Source: Winogradskyella ludwigii (lineage in GTDB: Bacteria; Bacteroidota; Bacteroidia; Flavobacteriales; Flavobacteriaceae). Taken from it: 64,000 nucleotides of DNA. The stretch is from the NCBI RefSeq assembly GCF_013403985.1, contig NZ_JABFDF010000008.1:1-64000 (forward strand), in the 5' to 3' direction. Shown here piece by piece: positions 30,470 through 39,165 of this stretch (positions within the stretch are counted from its first letter, which is position 1; every line of letters begins with the position of its first letter). The translations under genes were made by a program, and so were the position numbers. The notes beneath the pieces were generated by a model, which was not told the origin of the DNA, made no database searches, and saw nothing but the letters and a program-made list of their open reading frames with translations.

Positions 30470-31102
30470 CTATGGTATATTTAAATACTTATGCGTTTGC
30501 AGAGACACTTTCCATTTTGGATTTGCCATTACATAATCTACAATTTGCGGTACCATTTTATCGCGCTTACTCCATTCTGGTTGCAAATATAAAATACAAT
30601 CTTTATTCACTTTTTCGGCTTGCTCTTCAGCAAACTTAAAGTCATCTTTATTATAAATAATACACTTTAGTTCGTGTGCATTCTCATAAACTTTTTCGGT
30701 TGGTAACTTCATCTTCTTTGGAGAGAGACAAATCCAATCCCAAGTACCTGACAATTCATAAGCTCCAGACGTTTCAATATGCGTTTGCACTCCTTTTGCT
30801 TTAAGCTGAGTTGTTAAAGGTCCCATATCCCACATTAAAGGCTCGCCACCTGTAACCACAATTGTTTTGCTGTATTTTACAGCATTTTCTACAATCTTTT
30901 CCGTTTCTGTAGGAGGATGTAATTCTGCTAACCAGCTTTCTTTAACATCGCACCAATGGCAACCCACATCACAACCACCAATTCTTACAAAATATGCTGC
31001 TGTTCCTTTATGAAAGCCTTCTCCTTGTATGGTGTAAAACTCTTCCATTAAAGGAAGTAATAAACCTTTATCTATTAACGCTTGTCTTTCTCTTCTTGTC
31101 AT
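30470..31102 (-). CDS. queE: 7-carboxy-7-deazaguanine synthase (radical SAM)
   Basis: Makes 7-carboxy-7-deazaguanine from carboxytetrahydropterin in the queuosine/preQ0 pathway, which itself begins at GTP cyclohydrolase I (folE is 27 kb away). The radical SAM cluster is IGGCDVGCHWCDVK, CxxxCxxC at Cys44, Cys48, Cys51, and the glycine-rich segment is VVTGGEPLMW. An in-frame TTG at 31111 lies inside the -7 box, so the ATG at 31102 (210 residues, MTRRERQ) is the start. Confidence 0.93.
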   Translation of the reverse strand: MTRRERQALIDKGLLLPLMEEFYTIQGEGFHKGTAAYFVRIGGCDVGCHWCDVKESWLAELHPPTETEKIVENAVKYSKTIVVTGGEPLMWDMGPLTTQLKAKGVQTHIETSGAYELSGTWDWICLSPKKMKLPTEKVYENAHELKCIIYNKDDFKFAEEQAEKVNKDCILYLQPEWSKRDKMVPQIVDYVMANPKWKVSLQTHKYLNIP

Positions 31103-31108
31103 AAGCTG

Positions 31109-31116
31109 CAAAGATA
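31109..31116 (-). promoter_or_regulatory. queE -7 box, close to the start codon
   Basis: Minus-strand TATCTTTG, then CAGCTT and the ATG. The 6-nt distance implies a leader of only a few bases or none, and it decides the queE start. Confidence 0.6.
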
Positions 31117-31128
31117 GTTTTTTCGTTG

Positions 31129-31153
31129 GAAGTTTGAAGCACGAAGTTTGAAG
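31129..31153. repeat. Two direct repeats of GAAGTTTGAAG
   Basis: Copies at 31129-31139 and 31143-31153, three bases apart, in the queE/HerA-like divergent region. A low-complexity tract of unknown role. Confidence 0.5.
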
Positions 31154-31258
31154 TTCTCATACGATTACAAAAAGACTTCAAATAGAATAATCAGACTTCA
31201 AGTAAATTCGTATAAATCTTAATAAAAATGCATTATTTTTATCAAAATTTTCTAACTA

Positions 31259-32797
31259 ATGACAAATTCTGAAGCTTTCGAAAAAGAAATTAACGAAGGA
31301 AACACGTTTAAAGGAGACTATATTACTTTAGGTTCTGCGATGCTTGACGGAGAAACGATAACTAATGCGTTTGTAAATGTTCCGTTAAAAACCATGAATA
31401 GACATGGTCTTATTGCTGGTGCAACTGGAACAGGGAAAACAAAAACATTACAAGTCTTAGCAGAAAATTTATCCGAAAAAGGAGTGCCTGTTTTACTTAT
31501 GGATATTAAAGGTGATTTAAGCGGACTCGCAAAACCAAGTCCTGGACACGCCAAAATTGATGAACGCCACGCTAAAATAGGTTTACCTTTTGAACCTAAA
31601 GCATTTCCGGTAGAAGCCATGACTTTATCTGAGCAAGATGGTGTACGATTAAGAGCTACAATTAGTGAGTTTGGACCTGTTTTAATATCAAGAATATTAA
31701 ATGTAACAGAAACACAAGCAGGTATTATTTCTGTGATCTTTAAATATTGTGACGATAATCATTTACCATTATTAGACCTTAAAGATTTCAAGAAAATTCT
31801 ACAATATGCTACAAGTGAAGGAAAAAAAGAATTTGAGGAATCTTATGGTAGAATCTCGACTGCTTCTACAGGAGCCATACTTAGAAAACTTATTGAAATA
31901 GAACAACAAGGAGGCGATTTATTCTTTGGAGAAAAGTCTTTTGACACGCAAGATTTGTTACGTATTGATGAAAATGGTCGCGGTTATATTAATATTATTA
32001 GACTAACTGATATTCAAGATAAGCCTAAATTGTTTTCTACATTTATGCTAAGTCTATTGGCTGAAATTTACTCTACATTTCCTGAACAAGGAGATAGTGG
32101 CAGACCAGAACTTATTATTTTTATAGACGAAGCACATTTAATTTTTAATGAAGCTTCTGATGCCTTACTTGACCAAATTGAAAGTATGGTAAAACTGATT
32201 CGTAGTAAAGGAGTTGGTTTATATTTTGTAACTCAAAACCCTACAGATGTACCAGAAGCTGTTTTAGGACAATTAGGTTTAAAAGTACAACATGCTTTAC
32301 GTGCCTTTACAGCAAAAGATAGAAAAGCCATTAAGCTTACAGCACAGAACTATCCCGATTCAGAGTACTATGATACTGCAGATCTTTTAACATCCTTAGG
32401 TATAGGTGAAGCCTTAGTATCCGCCTTAGACGAAAAAGGGATTCCTACTCCATTGGCTGCAACAATGTTACGTGCACCAATGAGCCGAATGGATATTTTA
32501 ACCGAAGCAGAACTTGGTAGTTTAGTATCCCAATCTCAACTCGCTAAAAAATACAATCAAGAAATAGATAGAGAGAGTGCTTATGAAATGCTTAACGAAA
32601 AAATAAAGCAAGCTGAAGCAGACGAAGCAAAACAAAAAGCTAAAGAAGAGAAAGAAGCTTTAAAACGTGCTGAAACCAAAAGAAACACACGCACCACACG
32701 TAGACAAAGCACAAGACAAAATCCATTTATAAAAGTTTTAACAAGCCCAACTGTAATCCGCAGTGTTTTGGGAATTTTAACCAAAATGCTAAAATAA
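31259..32797 (+). CDS. HerA-like ATPase, DUF853 family
   Basis: 512 residues. Walker A is LIAGATGTGKTKT (51-63), Walker B is IIFIDEAHLIF (about 286-296), and a sensor/arginine region includes YFVTQNPTDVPEAVLGQLG. The family (YjgR/DUF853) belongs to the HerA/FtsK-like P-loop ATPases, often described as putative DNA-pumping or helicase proteins, without proven function. The C terminus is a charged Lys/Glu coiled-coil (about 430-480). It heads a plus-strand run (lipoprotein after 18 nt, cupin, hydrolase) with which it is probably co-transcribed. Confidence 0.9.
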   Translation: MTNSEAFEKEINEGNTFKGDYITLGSAMLDGETITNAFVNVPLKTMNRHGLIAGATGTGKTKTLQVLAENLSEKGVPVLLMDIKGDLSGLAKPSPGHAKIDERHAKIGLPFEPKAFPVEAMTLSEQDGVRLRATISEFGPVLISRILNVTETQAGIISVIFKYCDDNHLPLLDLKDFKKILQYATSEGKKEFEESYGRISTASTGAILRKLIEIEQQGGDLFFGEKSFDTQDLLRIDENGRGYINIIRLTDIQDKPKLFSTFMLSLLAEIYSTFPEQGDSGRPELIIFIDEAHLIFNEASDALLDQIESMVKLIRSKGVGLYFVTQNPTDVPEAVLGQLGLKVQHALRAFTAKDRKAIKLTAQNYPDSEYYDTADLLTSLGIGEALVSALDEKGIPTPLAATMLRAPMSRMDILTEAELGSLVSQSQLAKKYNQEIDRESAYEMLNEKIKQAEADEAKQKAKEEKEALKRAETKRNTRTTRRQSTRQNPFIKVLTSPTVIRSVLGILTKMLK

Positions 32798-32815
32798 TCT
32801 CAACGAATCCCTATT

Positions 32816-33373
32816 ATGAAAAACACTCTATTTGCTGCATTGATTTGTGCCTTGTTTTTAACAAACTGTACAAAAGAAGCTTCAGTAAACCCTTTTTTAG
32901 TCTCTAAAACACATATTGGTTTATTAACCGATTCTACACAAGTTAAAGATATCGAATCCATTTTTAGCAATGACTCTGTAGTACGTTATATTGCTGGAGA
33001 TAAATTTATAGGCTCTGTAAACACTATAGAAGTGTATGAAAAAGGTGGTAAAAAACTTTTAGACTTGTCGCCAAGAAAAGTGCTTGATTCTAGTTCTGTG
33101 ATTATGAGTATTCGTATTCATGATGCGCGTTATAAAACAGAAAAAAACATTTCAACACTAAGTACGTTTAAAGATATTAAAGCGGCCTATAAGATTTCTA
33201 AAGTTGATAATCTTATTAATACTATAGTCGTTTCTGTAAATGAAATAAATGCAGCATTCTCTATCGATAAAAAAGAACTTCCTGCTAGTATGCGTTTTGA
33301 TATGGATTTAAACATTGATCCTATTCAAATTCCAGAAAACGCTAAGATTAAGTTTTTCATGATTCACTGGTAG
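32816..33373 (+). CDS. Lipoprotein of unknown function
   Basis: 185 residues with a lipoprotein signal peptide, lipobox FLTNC at about residue 18. The mature part starts with a possible segment LVSKTHIGLLTDSTQVKDIESIF and then KVLDSSSVIMSIRIHDARYKTEKNIS. This is compatible with a small periplasmic beta protein, but I do not recognise a family. It lies 18 nt after the HerA-like gene and 14 nt before the cupin gene, so it is operonic. Confidence 0.78.
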   Translation: MKNTLFAALICALFLTNCTKEASVNPFLVSKTHIGLLTDSTQVKDIESIFSNDSVVRYIAGDKFIGSVNTIEVYEKGGKKLLDLSPRKVLDSSSVIMSIRIHDARYKTEKNISTLSTFKDIKAAYKISKVDNLINTIVVSVNEINAAFSIDKKELPASMRFDMDLNIDPIQIPENAKIKFFMIHW

Positions 33374-33387
33374 TAAATATTAAAAAT

Positions 33388-33762
33388 ATGCAGAAAACTA
33401 AGAAATATACCATTCAAGATTCCCCATTTGTAGTTCCTACAGACGACGGGAAAATTATTAAAGAACACTTTGGCAATGCTACTGACGGAAATTCAGATAT
33501 AAGCATTGCACACATGATTGCTCCTGCTGGTTGGTCAGAACCTTTTCAAACACCAAAATTTGATGAATATACGTTTATTATTAAAGGTAAAAAGCAATTT
33601 ATTATAGATGGTGAAACAATAGTTTTAGAAGCTGGTCAATCTATTAAAGTTCAAAAAAACACGAGGTTACAATATTCTAACCCTTTCACTGAGCCTTGTG
33701 TATATTTAGCAATATGCTTGCCTGCATTTTCAGTAGAAGCCGTAAACAGAGAAGACGCATAG
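33388..33762 (+). CDS. Small cupin-domain protein
   Basis: 124 residues forming a single cupin. The barrel strands show SEPFQTPKFDEYTFIIKGKKQFIIDGETIVLEAGQSIKV. The usual first-motif metal ligands HxH are replaced (PFQTP), so it may not bind metal in the classical way. The substrate is unknown. It is followed after one base by the alpha/beta hydrolase gene. Confidence 0.85.
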   Translation: MQKTKKYTIQDSPFVVPTDDGKIIKEHFGNATDGNSDISIAHMIAPAGWSEPFQTPKFDEYTFIIKGKKQFIIDGETIVLEAGQSIKVQKNTRLQYSNPFTEPCVYLAICLPAFSVEAVNREDA

Positions 33763-33763
33763 T

Positions 33764-34591
33764 ATGAGTAATTTTGTTTTAAAATCTATTGGGAACGCGC
33801 TAAATGTCACCAGTTTAATTTCAACTAAACTTGCATCTAAAAAAGCGCTGAAGTTATTTTCATCACCAAGAAAAGGACGTTACAATGATGTTAATAAACG
33901 CATTATTGAATCAGCATTTTTCGAAGAAATAACTCACAACAACCAAGATATAGCAATTTATCGTTGGGTTGGCAAAGGCAAAACCGTATTACTAGCTCAT
34001 GGTTGGGAAAGCAATACATCGCGTTGGGAATATCTTTTAGAGGATTTAAAAGCCCAAGATTATAACATTGTTTCTTTAGATGCACCTGCTCATGGTAGAT
34101 CTGACGGAAAACAATTCAATGCTATTTTGTATTCTGAATTTATTAATGTTGTCGCTAAAAAATTTCAACCAGAAATTTTGATAGGACATTCAGTAGGCGG
34201 CATGGCAAGTGTGTTTTGCTTGCACAATCATAAACTACCTTCTATTAAGAAATTAATTCTATTAGGTGCACCAGCACATTTCACCGGAGTCTTTTCTAGA
34301 TATAAACAAATGATGGGGTTTAACAATCGCATTTCAAATGGTTTAGATTCTATCGTTTTAGAACGCTTTGGTAAACCTGTCGATTATTTTTCGTCCGCAA
34401 ATTTCACAAAATCTATTGAGGCCAAGGGTTTAATAATTCATGATAAAAAGGATAAAATTATTCCTTATGAAGATGGACAATTGATTGCTAGCCTTTATAA
34501 AAATTCGGAATTAATATCAACTTCTGGTTTTGGTCATGGATTAAAAGACAAATCATTGACTCCAAAGATTATTGAGTTTATAAATAACTAA
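33764..34591 (+). CDS. Alpha/beta hydrolase
   Basis: 275 residues. The nucleophile elbow is LIGHSVGGMAS with Ser143 (proper GxSxG). The oxyanion strand is LLAHGWESNTSRW and the fold continues DAPAHGRSDG. The likely Asp is in IIHDKKDKIIP and the His in GFGHGLKDK. It is a cytosolic hydrolase of unknown substrate. It lies in the HerA-like/lipoprotein/cupin run, and the next gene has its own promoter within the 22-nt gap. Confidence 0.9.
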   Translation: MSNFVLKSIGNALNVTSLISTKLASKKALKLFSSPRKGRYNDVNKRIIESAFFEEITHNNQDIAIYRWVGKGKTVLLAHGWESNTSRWEYLLEDLKAQDYNIVSLDAPAHGRSDGKQFNAILYSEFINVVAKKFQPEILIGHSVGGMASVFCLHNHKLPSIKKLILLGAPAHFTGVFSRYKQMMGFNNRISNGLDSIVLERFGKPVDYFSSANFTKSIEAKGLIIHDKKDKIIPYEDGQLIASLYKNSELISTSGFGHGLKDKSLTPKIIEFINN

Positions 34592-34601
34592 TCTTTATAC
34601 G

Positions 34602-34609
34602 TACTTTTG
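34602..34609 (+). promoter_or_regulatory. -7 box only 4 nt before the rluF-like start
   Basis: TACTTTTG then CACT then ATG (34614). Same geometry as at 13602-13609 and 59970-59977, implying a leaderless transcript. Confidence 0.6.
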
Positions 34610-34613
34610 CACT

Positions 34614-35378
34614 ATGTCAGAAGAATTAAAACGCCTAAACAAATACCTCAGCGAAGCTGGTTACTGCTCACGAAGAGCAGCTGATCGCTTAATTGATGCT
34701 GGACGAGTAACCATTAACGATGTGGTACCTGAGATGGGAACCAAAGTAACACCTGAAGATGTTGTAAAAGTAGATGGTGAAATTATCGGTCAACGTAAAC
34801 AAGACTTTGTTTACTTAGCTTTTAACAAACCTGTAGGTATTGTTTGCACCACTGATACACGTGTTGAAAAGGATAATATTATTGACTACATTAACTATCC
34901 TAAACGAATTTTTCCAATTGGAAGATTAGATAAACCAAGTGAAGGTTTAATTCTACTTACAGATGATGGAGATATTGTAAATAAGATTCTAAGAGCGAGC
35001 AACAATCACGAAAAAGAATACCTAGTTACTGTAGACACTCCGATTTCTCAAACTTTTATTGAGCGCATGTCTGGAGGTATTTATATTGAAGATTTAGGAA
35101 AGCGCACTAAAGAATGTGTGGTAAAAAAAATAGATCGATTTACGTTCAGTATTATTTTAACACAAGGACTCAATAGACAAATCCGACGTATGTGCGAGTA
35201 CTTAAATTACGAAGTACAAACCTTAAAGCGTGTTAGGATAATGAATGTAAATCTTGATATATCTTCAGGTCAATATAGAGAGCTAACTAAAGACGAGTTT
35301 AAAACATTGAATAACTTAATTAGTGATTCTATTAAAACGTTTGAGCCAAAAACAATAGACAGGACAAATAACTTTTAA
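34614..35378 (+). CDS. rluF: 23S rRNA pseudouridine synthase, RluF type
   Basis: Isomerises specific uridines to pseudouridine in 23S rRNA. 254 residues: N-terminal S4 RNA-binding domain ([21 protein letters not shown], about 7-60), then the RsuA/RluB/E/F catalytic domain with [19 protein letters not shown], catalytic Asp106, and [17 protein letters not shown]. The sequence between S4 and the active site fits RluF best, but RluB is not excluded. It starts a unit with the VOC gene one base downstream. Confidence 0.9.
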   Translation: MSEELKRLNKYLSEAGYCSRRAADRLIDAGRVTINDVVPEMGTKVTPEDVVKVDGEIIGQRKQDFVYLAFNKPVGIVCTTDTRVEKDNIIDYINYPKRIFPIGRLDKPSEGLILLTDDGDIVNKILRASNNHEKEYLVTVDTPISQTFIERMSGGIYIEDLGKRTKECVVKKIDRFTFSIILTQGLNRQIRRMCEYLNYEVQTLKRVRIMNVNLDISSGQYRELTKDEFKTLNNLISDSIKTFEPKTIDRTNNF

Positions 35379-35379
35379 A

Positions 35380-35799
35380 ATGGCACTGACTCCTTTTCAT
35401 CTTGCTATTCCTGTTCATAATCTATCAGAATGCAGAGATTTCTACACCAACCTCTTAAATTTTGAAGAAGGAAGAAGCAGTGAACATTGGGTAGATTATA
35501 ACTTTTTTGGTCATCAGTTAGTTATTCATTACAAAGCAAAACAAGCTGAAGGTGATGCTACCAATTTAGTCGACGGAAAAGATGTTCCTATACCACATTT
35601 TGGTGTGGTTTTAGAATGGAACGTGTTTCAGGAATTTGCCGAATTATTAAAATCCAAAGGCATAACTTTTATTATTGAACCTTATATTAGGTTTGAAGAC
35701 CTTGTAGGAGAACAAGCCACTATGTTTTTTAAAGATCCTTCTGGAAACGCCTTAGAGTTTAAGTCCTTCAAGGATATGAGTCAGTTATTTGCTAAATGA
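35380..35799 (+). CDS. VOC (glyoxalase-fold) family protein
   Basis: 139 residues with one vicinal-oxygen-chelate fold: [21 protein letters not shown] at the N terminus, [15 protein letters not shown], then [10 protein letters not shown] and the final [15 protein letters not shown]. Potential metal ligands are His8, a central His and the Glu of LEFKS. The family includes dioxygenases, resistance proteins and lyases, so the reaction cannot be assigned. The 3' end overlaps the convergent TIGR02206 gene by 15 bp. Confidence 0.88.
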   Translation: MALTPFHLAIPVHNLSECRDFYTNLLNFEEGRSSEHWVDYNFFGHQLVIHYKAKQAEGDATNLVDGKDVPIPHFGVVLEWNVFQEFAELLKSKGITFIIEPYIRFEDLVGEQATMFFKDPSGNALEFKSFKDMSQLFAK

Positions 35800-36516
35800 T
35801 TTTTTAAACTTACTTGAAAGGTAAAACGGCAAATACACCAATAAAAACAAAGGAATAAGTACTAACTGACCAGCTATTACATAGTAAGGCCACTCTCCAA
35901 AATGATCCATTATAGTTGCTGATTGCGGCTTTTCCATTAAGTAAAAGTAATTAGCATCTAATACATAATTCAATACGGCCACAATTGCCAAATAAACATG
36001 AAAAGCTAAAAAAGATTTTAATACACTACGCAACGTTGGTTTCATATTAAAAATAAAAACAACGTAGAATATTATGACCAATAATCCTAAATGAACGATC
36101 CAATATCTAAAGTAATCAAAACTTGGTAATCCTTCCGGAATATCTGGTGTAATTACGGCCTGCAACGTGCCACCAATTATCCAAAAGACTAATATTTCGA
36201 ACATCCAATACTTACGATAATGCGTAAATATGGGAATTATTAAGGCCAGTAAACTACAAAGGAAAAGCGGTAAATCAGTTTTGAAATTATAGTTTTCAAA
36301 AAGCATTCGATAAGCATGAAAGCTTATTATAAAAAGAGATACAAACCATCCTAAACCAATAAGGATATTTACCTGTTGTGAATTGGATAAGTTTCTTTTA
36401 GAATATTTTATTAGAATGGTCCCAAAGATGAATGCAAAAAGAATAGGCAGCATATGCTGAAGACTGCCTATCGTAACAGTATTAGAAACGATAGCACAAA
36501 GCCTTAAACACATCAT
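35785..36516 (-). CDS. TIGR02206 family integral membrane protein
   Basis: 243 residues with about seven membrane segments. Family landmarks: FHAYRML in an early helix, [37 protein letters not shown] and NYFYLMEKP. This is the YwaF/TMEM164-like family, of unknown function in bacteria. A second ATG three bases in cannot be distinguished from the first. It overlaps the VOC gene tail to tail and lies 6 nt after folD on the same strand, so it is probably co-transcribed with folD. Confidence 0.9.
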   Translation of the reverse strand: MMCLRLCAIVSNTVTIGSLQHMLPILFAFIFGTILIKYSKRNLSNSQQVNILIGLGWFVSLFIISFHAYRMLFENYNFKTDLPLFLCSLLALIIPIFTHYRKYWMFEILVFWIIGGTLQAVITPDIPEGLPSFDYFRYWIVHLGLLVIIFYVVFIFNMKPTLRSVLKSFLAFHVYLAIVAVLNYVLDANYFYLMEKPQSATIMDHFGEWPYYVIAGQLVLIPLFLLVYLPFYLSSKFKKSFSK

Positions 36517-36522
36517 TATTTA

Positions 36523-37407
36523 TTATCTATTAGCTTTTCTATGTTGATCTCTTGCTATTAAAGTATTCTTTAAAAGCATTGCAATAGTCATTGGTCCTAC
36601 TCCACCAGGAACTGGAGTAATATAACTTGCTTTTTTACTAACAGTTGCAAAATCGACATCACCAGTTATATAGTAACCTTTATCAGAATCGTCTGGTACT
36701 CTTGTAATTCCTACATCTACAATAACAACATCATCTTTCACCATTTCTGCTTTTAAGAATTTTGGAATTCCTAAAGCTGAAATAATAATATCTGCTTGAG
36801 ATGTAATCTGTGTAATATTCTTAGTATGACTGTGTGTTAAAGTTACTGTTGAGTTTCCAGGAAAACCTTTACGTCCCATTAAAATACTCATAGGACGACC
36901 AACAATATGCGAACGACCAATAACAACGGTATGCTTTCCTTTGGTTTCTACTCCATAACGATCTAATAATTCCAAGATCCCAAAAGGTGTTGCAGGAATA
37001 AAAGTAGACATGTCTAATGCCATTTTTCCAAAGTTCATAGGATGAAACCCATCCACATCTTTATCAGGATTCACAGCCATTAAAACTTTCTGCGTATTAA
37101 TCTGTGGTGGTAATGGTAATTGAATTATAAAGCCATCAATATTATCGTTATTATTTAGCTCTTCAATTTTGTCTAACAACTCAACTTCGCTTGTAGTATT
37201 AGACAAACGCACCATTGTAGATTCAAAACCAACGCGTTCGCAGGCTCTTACTTTACTACCAACATACGTTAAACTCGCTCCATCATTACCAACAATAACA
37301 GCTGCTAGATGCGGTACTTTTTCATCATTCGCTTTCATCTTATCGACTTCCGCTTTGATTTCATTTTTAATGTCGTTACTTACTTTTTTACCGTCTAATA
37401 TTGTCAT
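36523..37407 (-). CDS. folD: Methylenetetrahydrofolate dehydrogenase/cyclohydrolase
   Basis: Bifunctional NADP-dependent dehydrogenase and cyclohydrolase that interconverts 5,10-methylene- and 10-formyl-tetrahydrofolate. 294 residues. It shows the active-site YVGSKVRACERVGF (YxxxK), DGFIIQLPLPPQ, VIGRSHIVGRPMS for the dinucleotide site, and the C-terminal TPVPGGVGPMTIAMLLKNT. The ATG at 37407 is preceded by a 16-bp perfect palindrome 21 nt upstream. Confidence 0.97.
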   Translation of the reverse strand: MTILDGKKVSNDIKNEIKAEVDKMKANDEKVPHLAAVIVGNDGASLTYVGSKVRACERVGFESTMVRLSNTTSEVELLDKIEELNNNDNIDGFIIQLPLPPQINTQKVLMAVNPDKDVDGFHPMNFGKMALDMSTFIPATPFGILELLDRYGVETKGKHTVVIGRSHIVGRPMSILMGRKGFPGNSTVTLTHSHTKNITQITSQADIIISALGIPKFLKAEMVKDDVVIVDVGITRVPDDSDKGYYITGDVDFATVSKKASYITPVPGGVGPMTIAMLLKNTLIARDQHRKANR

Positions 37408-37428
37408 GCTGTTGGTTATTGTTTTCTA

Positions 37429-37444
37429 GCAAAAGCGCTTTTGC
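37429..37444. promoter_or_regulatory. 16-bp perfect palindrome upstream of folD
   Basis: GCAAAAGCGCTTTTGC, 21 nt before the folD ATG. Its position fits an operator or a leader hairpin; the regulator is unknown. Confidence 0.4.
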
Positions 37445-37520
37445 GCAAAGATTTACTTGGTTATAAATTAAATATTTAAAAAGTCTTTAAAAAGAGACTA
37501 CTTAATACGACTGTTGCCTT

Positions 37521-38849
37521 TTATTGCATGCCTTTCATCGCTTGCATCATGCGTTTTCCGCCTCCGCCTTGCATCATCTTCATCATTTTACTCATCTGAG
37601 TAAACTGCTTTAAGAGTTGATTTACTTCTTGTACAGATGTACCAGAACCTTTACCAATTCTCTTTTTACGACTTGCATTTATTACTGAAGGGTTAGAACG
37701 TTCTTCTGGAGTCATAGAATGAATAATAGCTTCGATACCTTTAAAAGCATCATCGTCAATATCAATATCTTTCATCATTTTTCCTGCTCCAGGAATCATG
37801 CCTACTAAATCTTTCATGTTACCCATTTTCTTGATTTGCTGAATCTGTTTTAAGAAATCATCAAACCCAAATTGGTTTTTGGCAATCTTCTTCTGTAGTT
37901 TTCTTGCCTCTTCTTCATCAAACTGCTCTTGAGCACGCTCTACTAAAGATACAACATCACCCATTCCAAGAATACGATCTGCCATACGTGATGGATAGAA
38001 CACATCAATAGCTTCCATCTTCTCACCTGTACCAATAAACTTAATTGGTTTATTAACTACAGATTTAATAGAAATTGCTGCTCCACCTCGTGTATCACCA
38101 TCTAATTTGGTAAGAATTACACCATCGAAATTTAAGATATCATTGAAGGCTTTTGCTGTATTAACAGCATCTTGACCTGTCATAGAATCGACAACAAACA
38201 ACGTTTCTTGTGGTTGAATAGCTTTATGAATGTTAGAGATTTCCGTCATCATCGCTTCATCTACAGCCAAACGTCCAGCGGTATCAATAATCACAACATT
38301 GTGACCATTAGCTTTTGCATGAGCAATACCTGCTTGCGAAATGGCAACAGGATCTGTATTTCCTCTATCACTAAAAACCTCAACACCTATTTGATCTCCT
38401 ACAACATGTAACTGATCTATTGCAGCAGGACGATAAACATCACAAGCTACTAATAAAGGTTTCTTAGTTTTTTTATTTTTTAAATAGTTGGCCAATTTAC
38501 CAGAAAAGGTTGTTTTACCAGATCCTTGTAAACCAGACATTAAAATTACACTAGGATTTCCAGAAAGATTAATACCTTCTACATCGCCTCCCATCAATTC
38601 GGTTAACTCATCTTTAACGAGTTTCACCATTAATTGACCTGGTTGTAATGTTGTTAATACATCTTGACCAAGTGCTTTTTCTTTTACACGAACGGTAAAT
38701 TCTTTTGCAATTTTAAAGTTAACATCGGCATCTAAAAGCGCTCTTCTTACTTCTTTAAGTGTCTCAGCAACATTTACTTCTGTAATGCTACCATGACCTT
38801 TTAATACGTGTAACGCTTTATCTAACTTATCACTTAAATTATTGAACAT
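37521..38849 (-). CDS. ffh: Signal recognition particle protein Ffh
   Basis: GTPase that with 4.5S RNA targets nascent membrane proteins to FtsY. 442 residues. The N domain is followed by the G domain with GLQGSGKTTFSGKLA, DVYRPAAIDQL, DTAGRLAVDE and LTKLDGDTRGG. The methionine-rich M domain (MIPGAGKMM, SRKKRIGKGSG, QMSKMMKMMQGGGGKRMMQAMKGMQ split across the end) binds RNA and signal peptides. No consensus promoter was found; the leader contains a repeated GCAGTCTAC. Confidence 0.97.
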   Translation of the reverse strand: MFNNLSDKLDKALHVLKGHGSITEVNVAETLKEVRRALLDADVNFKIAKEFTVRVKEKALGQDVLTTLQPGQLMVKLVKDELTELMGGDVEGINLSGNPSVILMSGLQGSGKTTFSGKLANYLKNKKTKKPLLVACDVYRPAAIDQLHVVGDQIGVEVFSDRGNTDPVAISQAGIAHAKANGHNVVIIDTAGRLAVDEAMMTEISNIHKAIQPQETLFVVDSMTGQDAVNTAKAFNDILNFDGVILTKLDGDTRGGAAISIKSVVNKPIKFIGTGEKMEAIDVFYPSRMADRILGMGDVVSLVERAQEQFDEEEARKLQKKIAKNQFGFDDFLKQIQQIKKMGNMKDLVGMIPGAGKMMKDIDIDDDAFKGIEAIIHSMTPEERSNPSVINASRKKRIGKGSGTSVQEVNQLLKQFTQMSKMMKMMQGGGGKRMMQAMKGMQ

Positions 38850-39091
38850 GTTTTTTAGTCTTCAGTTTGCAGTCTACTATGAGCAGTCTACAATATTTTA
38901 ATAAGTTGCGAATTTAAGAATTTATGAGGGAATTACTAATGTGTTTTTGAATTAGTTTTAAGGTGTAATAGTCGTTGTCAGTTGCTTACTCTCTCATTTG
39001 TATTACTAAGATATTGAAATTTCATAAAAAATATAGACAACCCTATAAAGCAACAATACTAAACTGAGAATATGCGTCTAAAAAACAAAAA
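38850..39091. other. Intergenic region without recognised gene
   Basis: Between ffh and the lipoprotein terminator. I see only a duplicated GCAGTCTAC near 38869-38892 and AT-rich sequence; no reading frame with protein character and no RNA signature. Confidence 0.5.
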
Positions 39092-39116
39092 AGAGCCGCT
39101 CATGGCGAACGACTCT
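39092..39116 (-). terminator. Terminator of the modular lipoprotein gene
   Basis: On the minus strand AGAGTCGTTC, loop GCCAT, GAGCGGCTCT pair with two G-U wobbles and run into T6, about 50 nt after the stop. Confidence 0.7.
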
Positions 39117-39118
39117 CT

Positions 39119-39158
39119 TTAACTAACTTAACTAACTTTACTAACTTTACTAACTTTA
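39119..39158. repeat. Short tandem repeat in the lipoprotein 3' UTR
   Basis: About four copies of a 9-10-bp unit based on CTAACTTTA between the stop codon and the terminator. A candidate variable-number tract. Confidence 0.7.
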
Positions 39159-39165
39159 ATGCTTT

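Noticed and set aside
31103..31111. TTG start for queE
   Set aside because: It lies inside the TATCTTTG promoter box; the ATG at 31102 is used.
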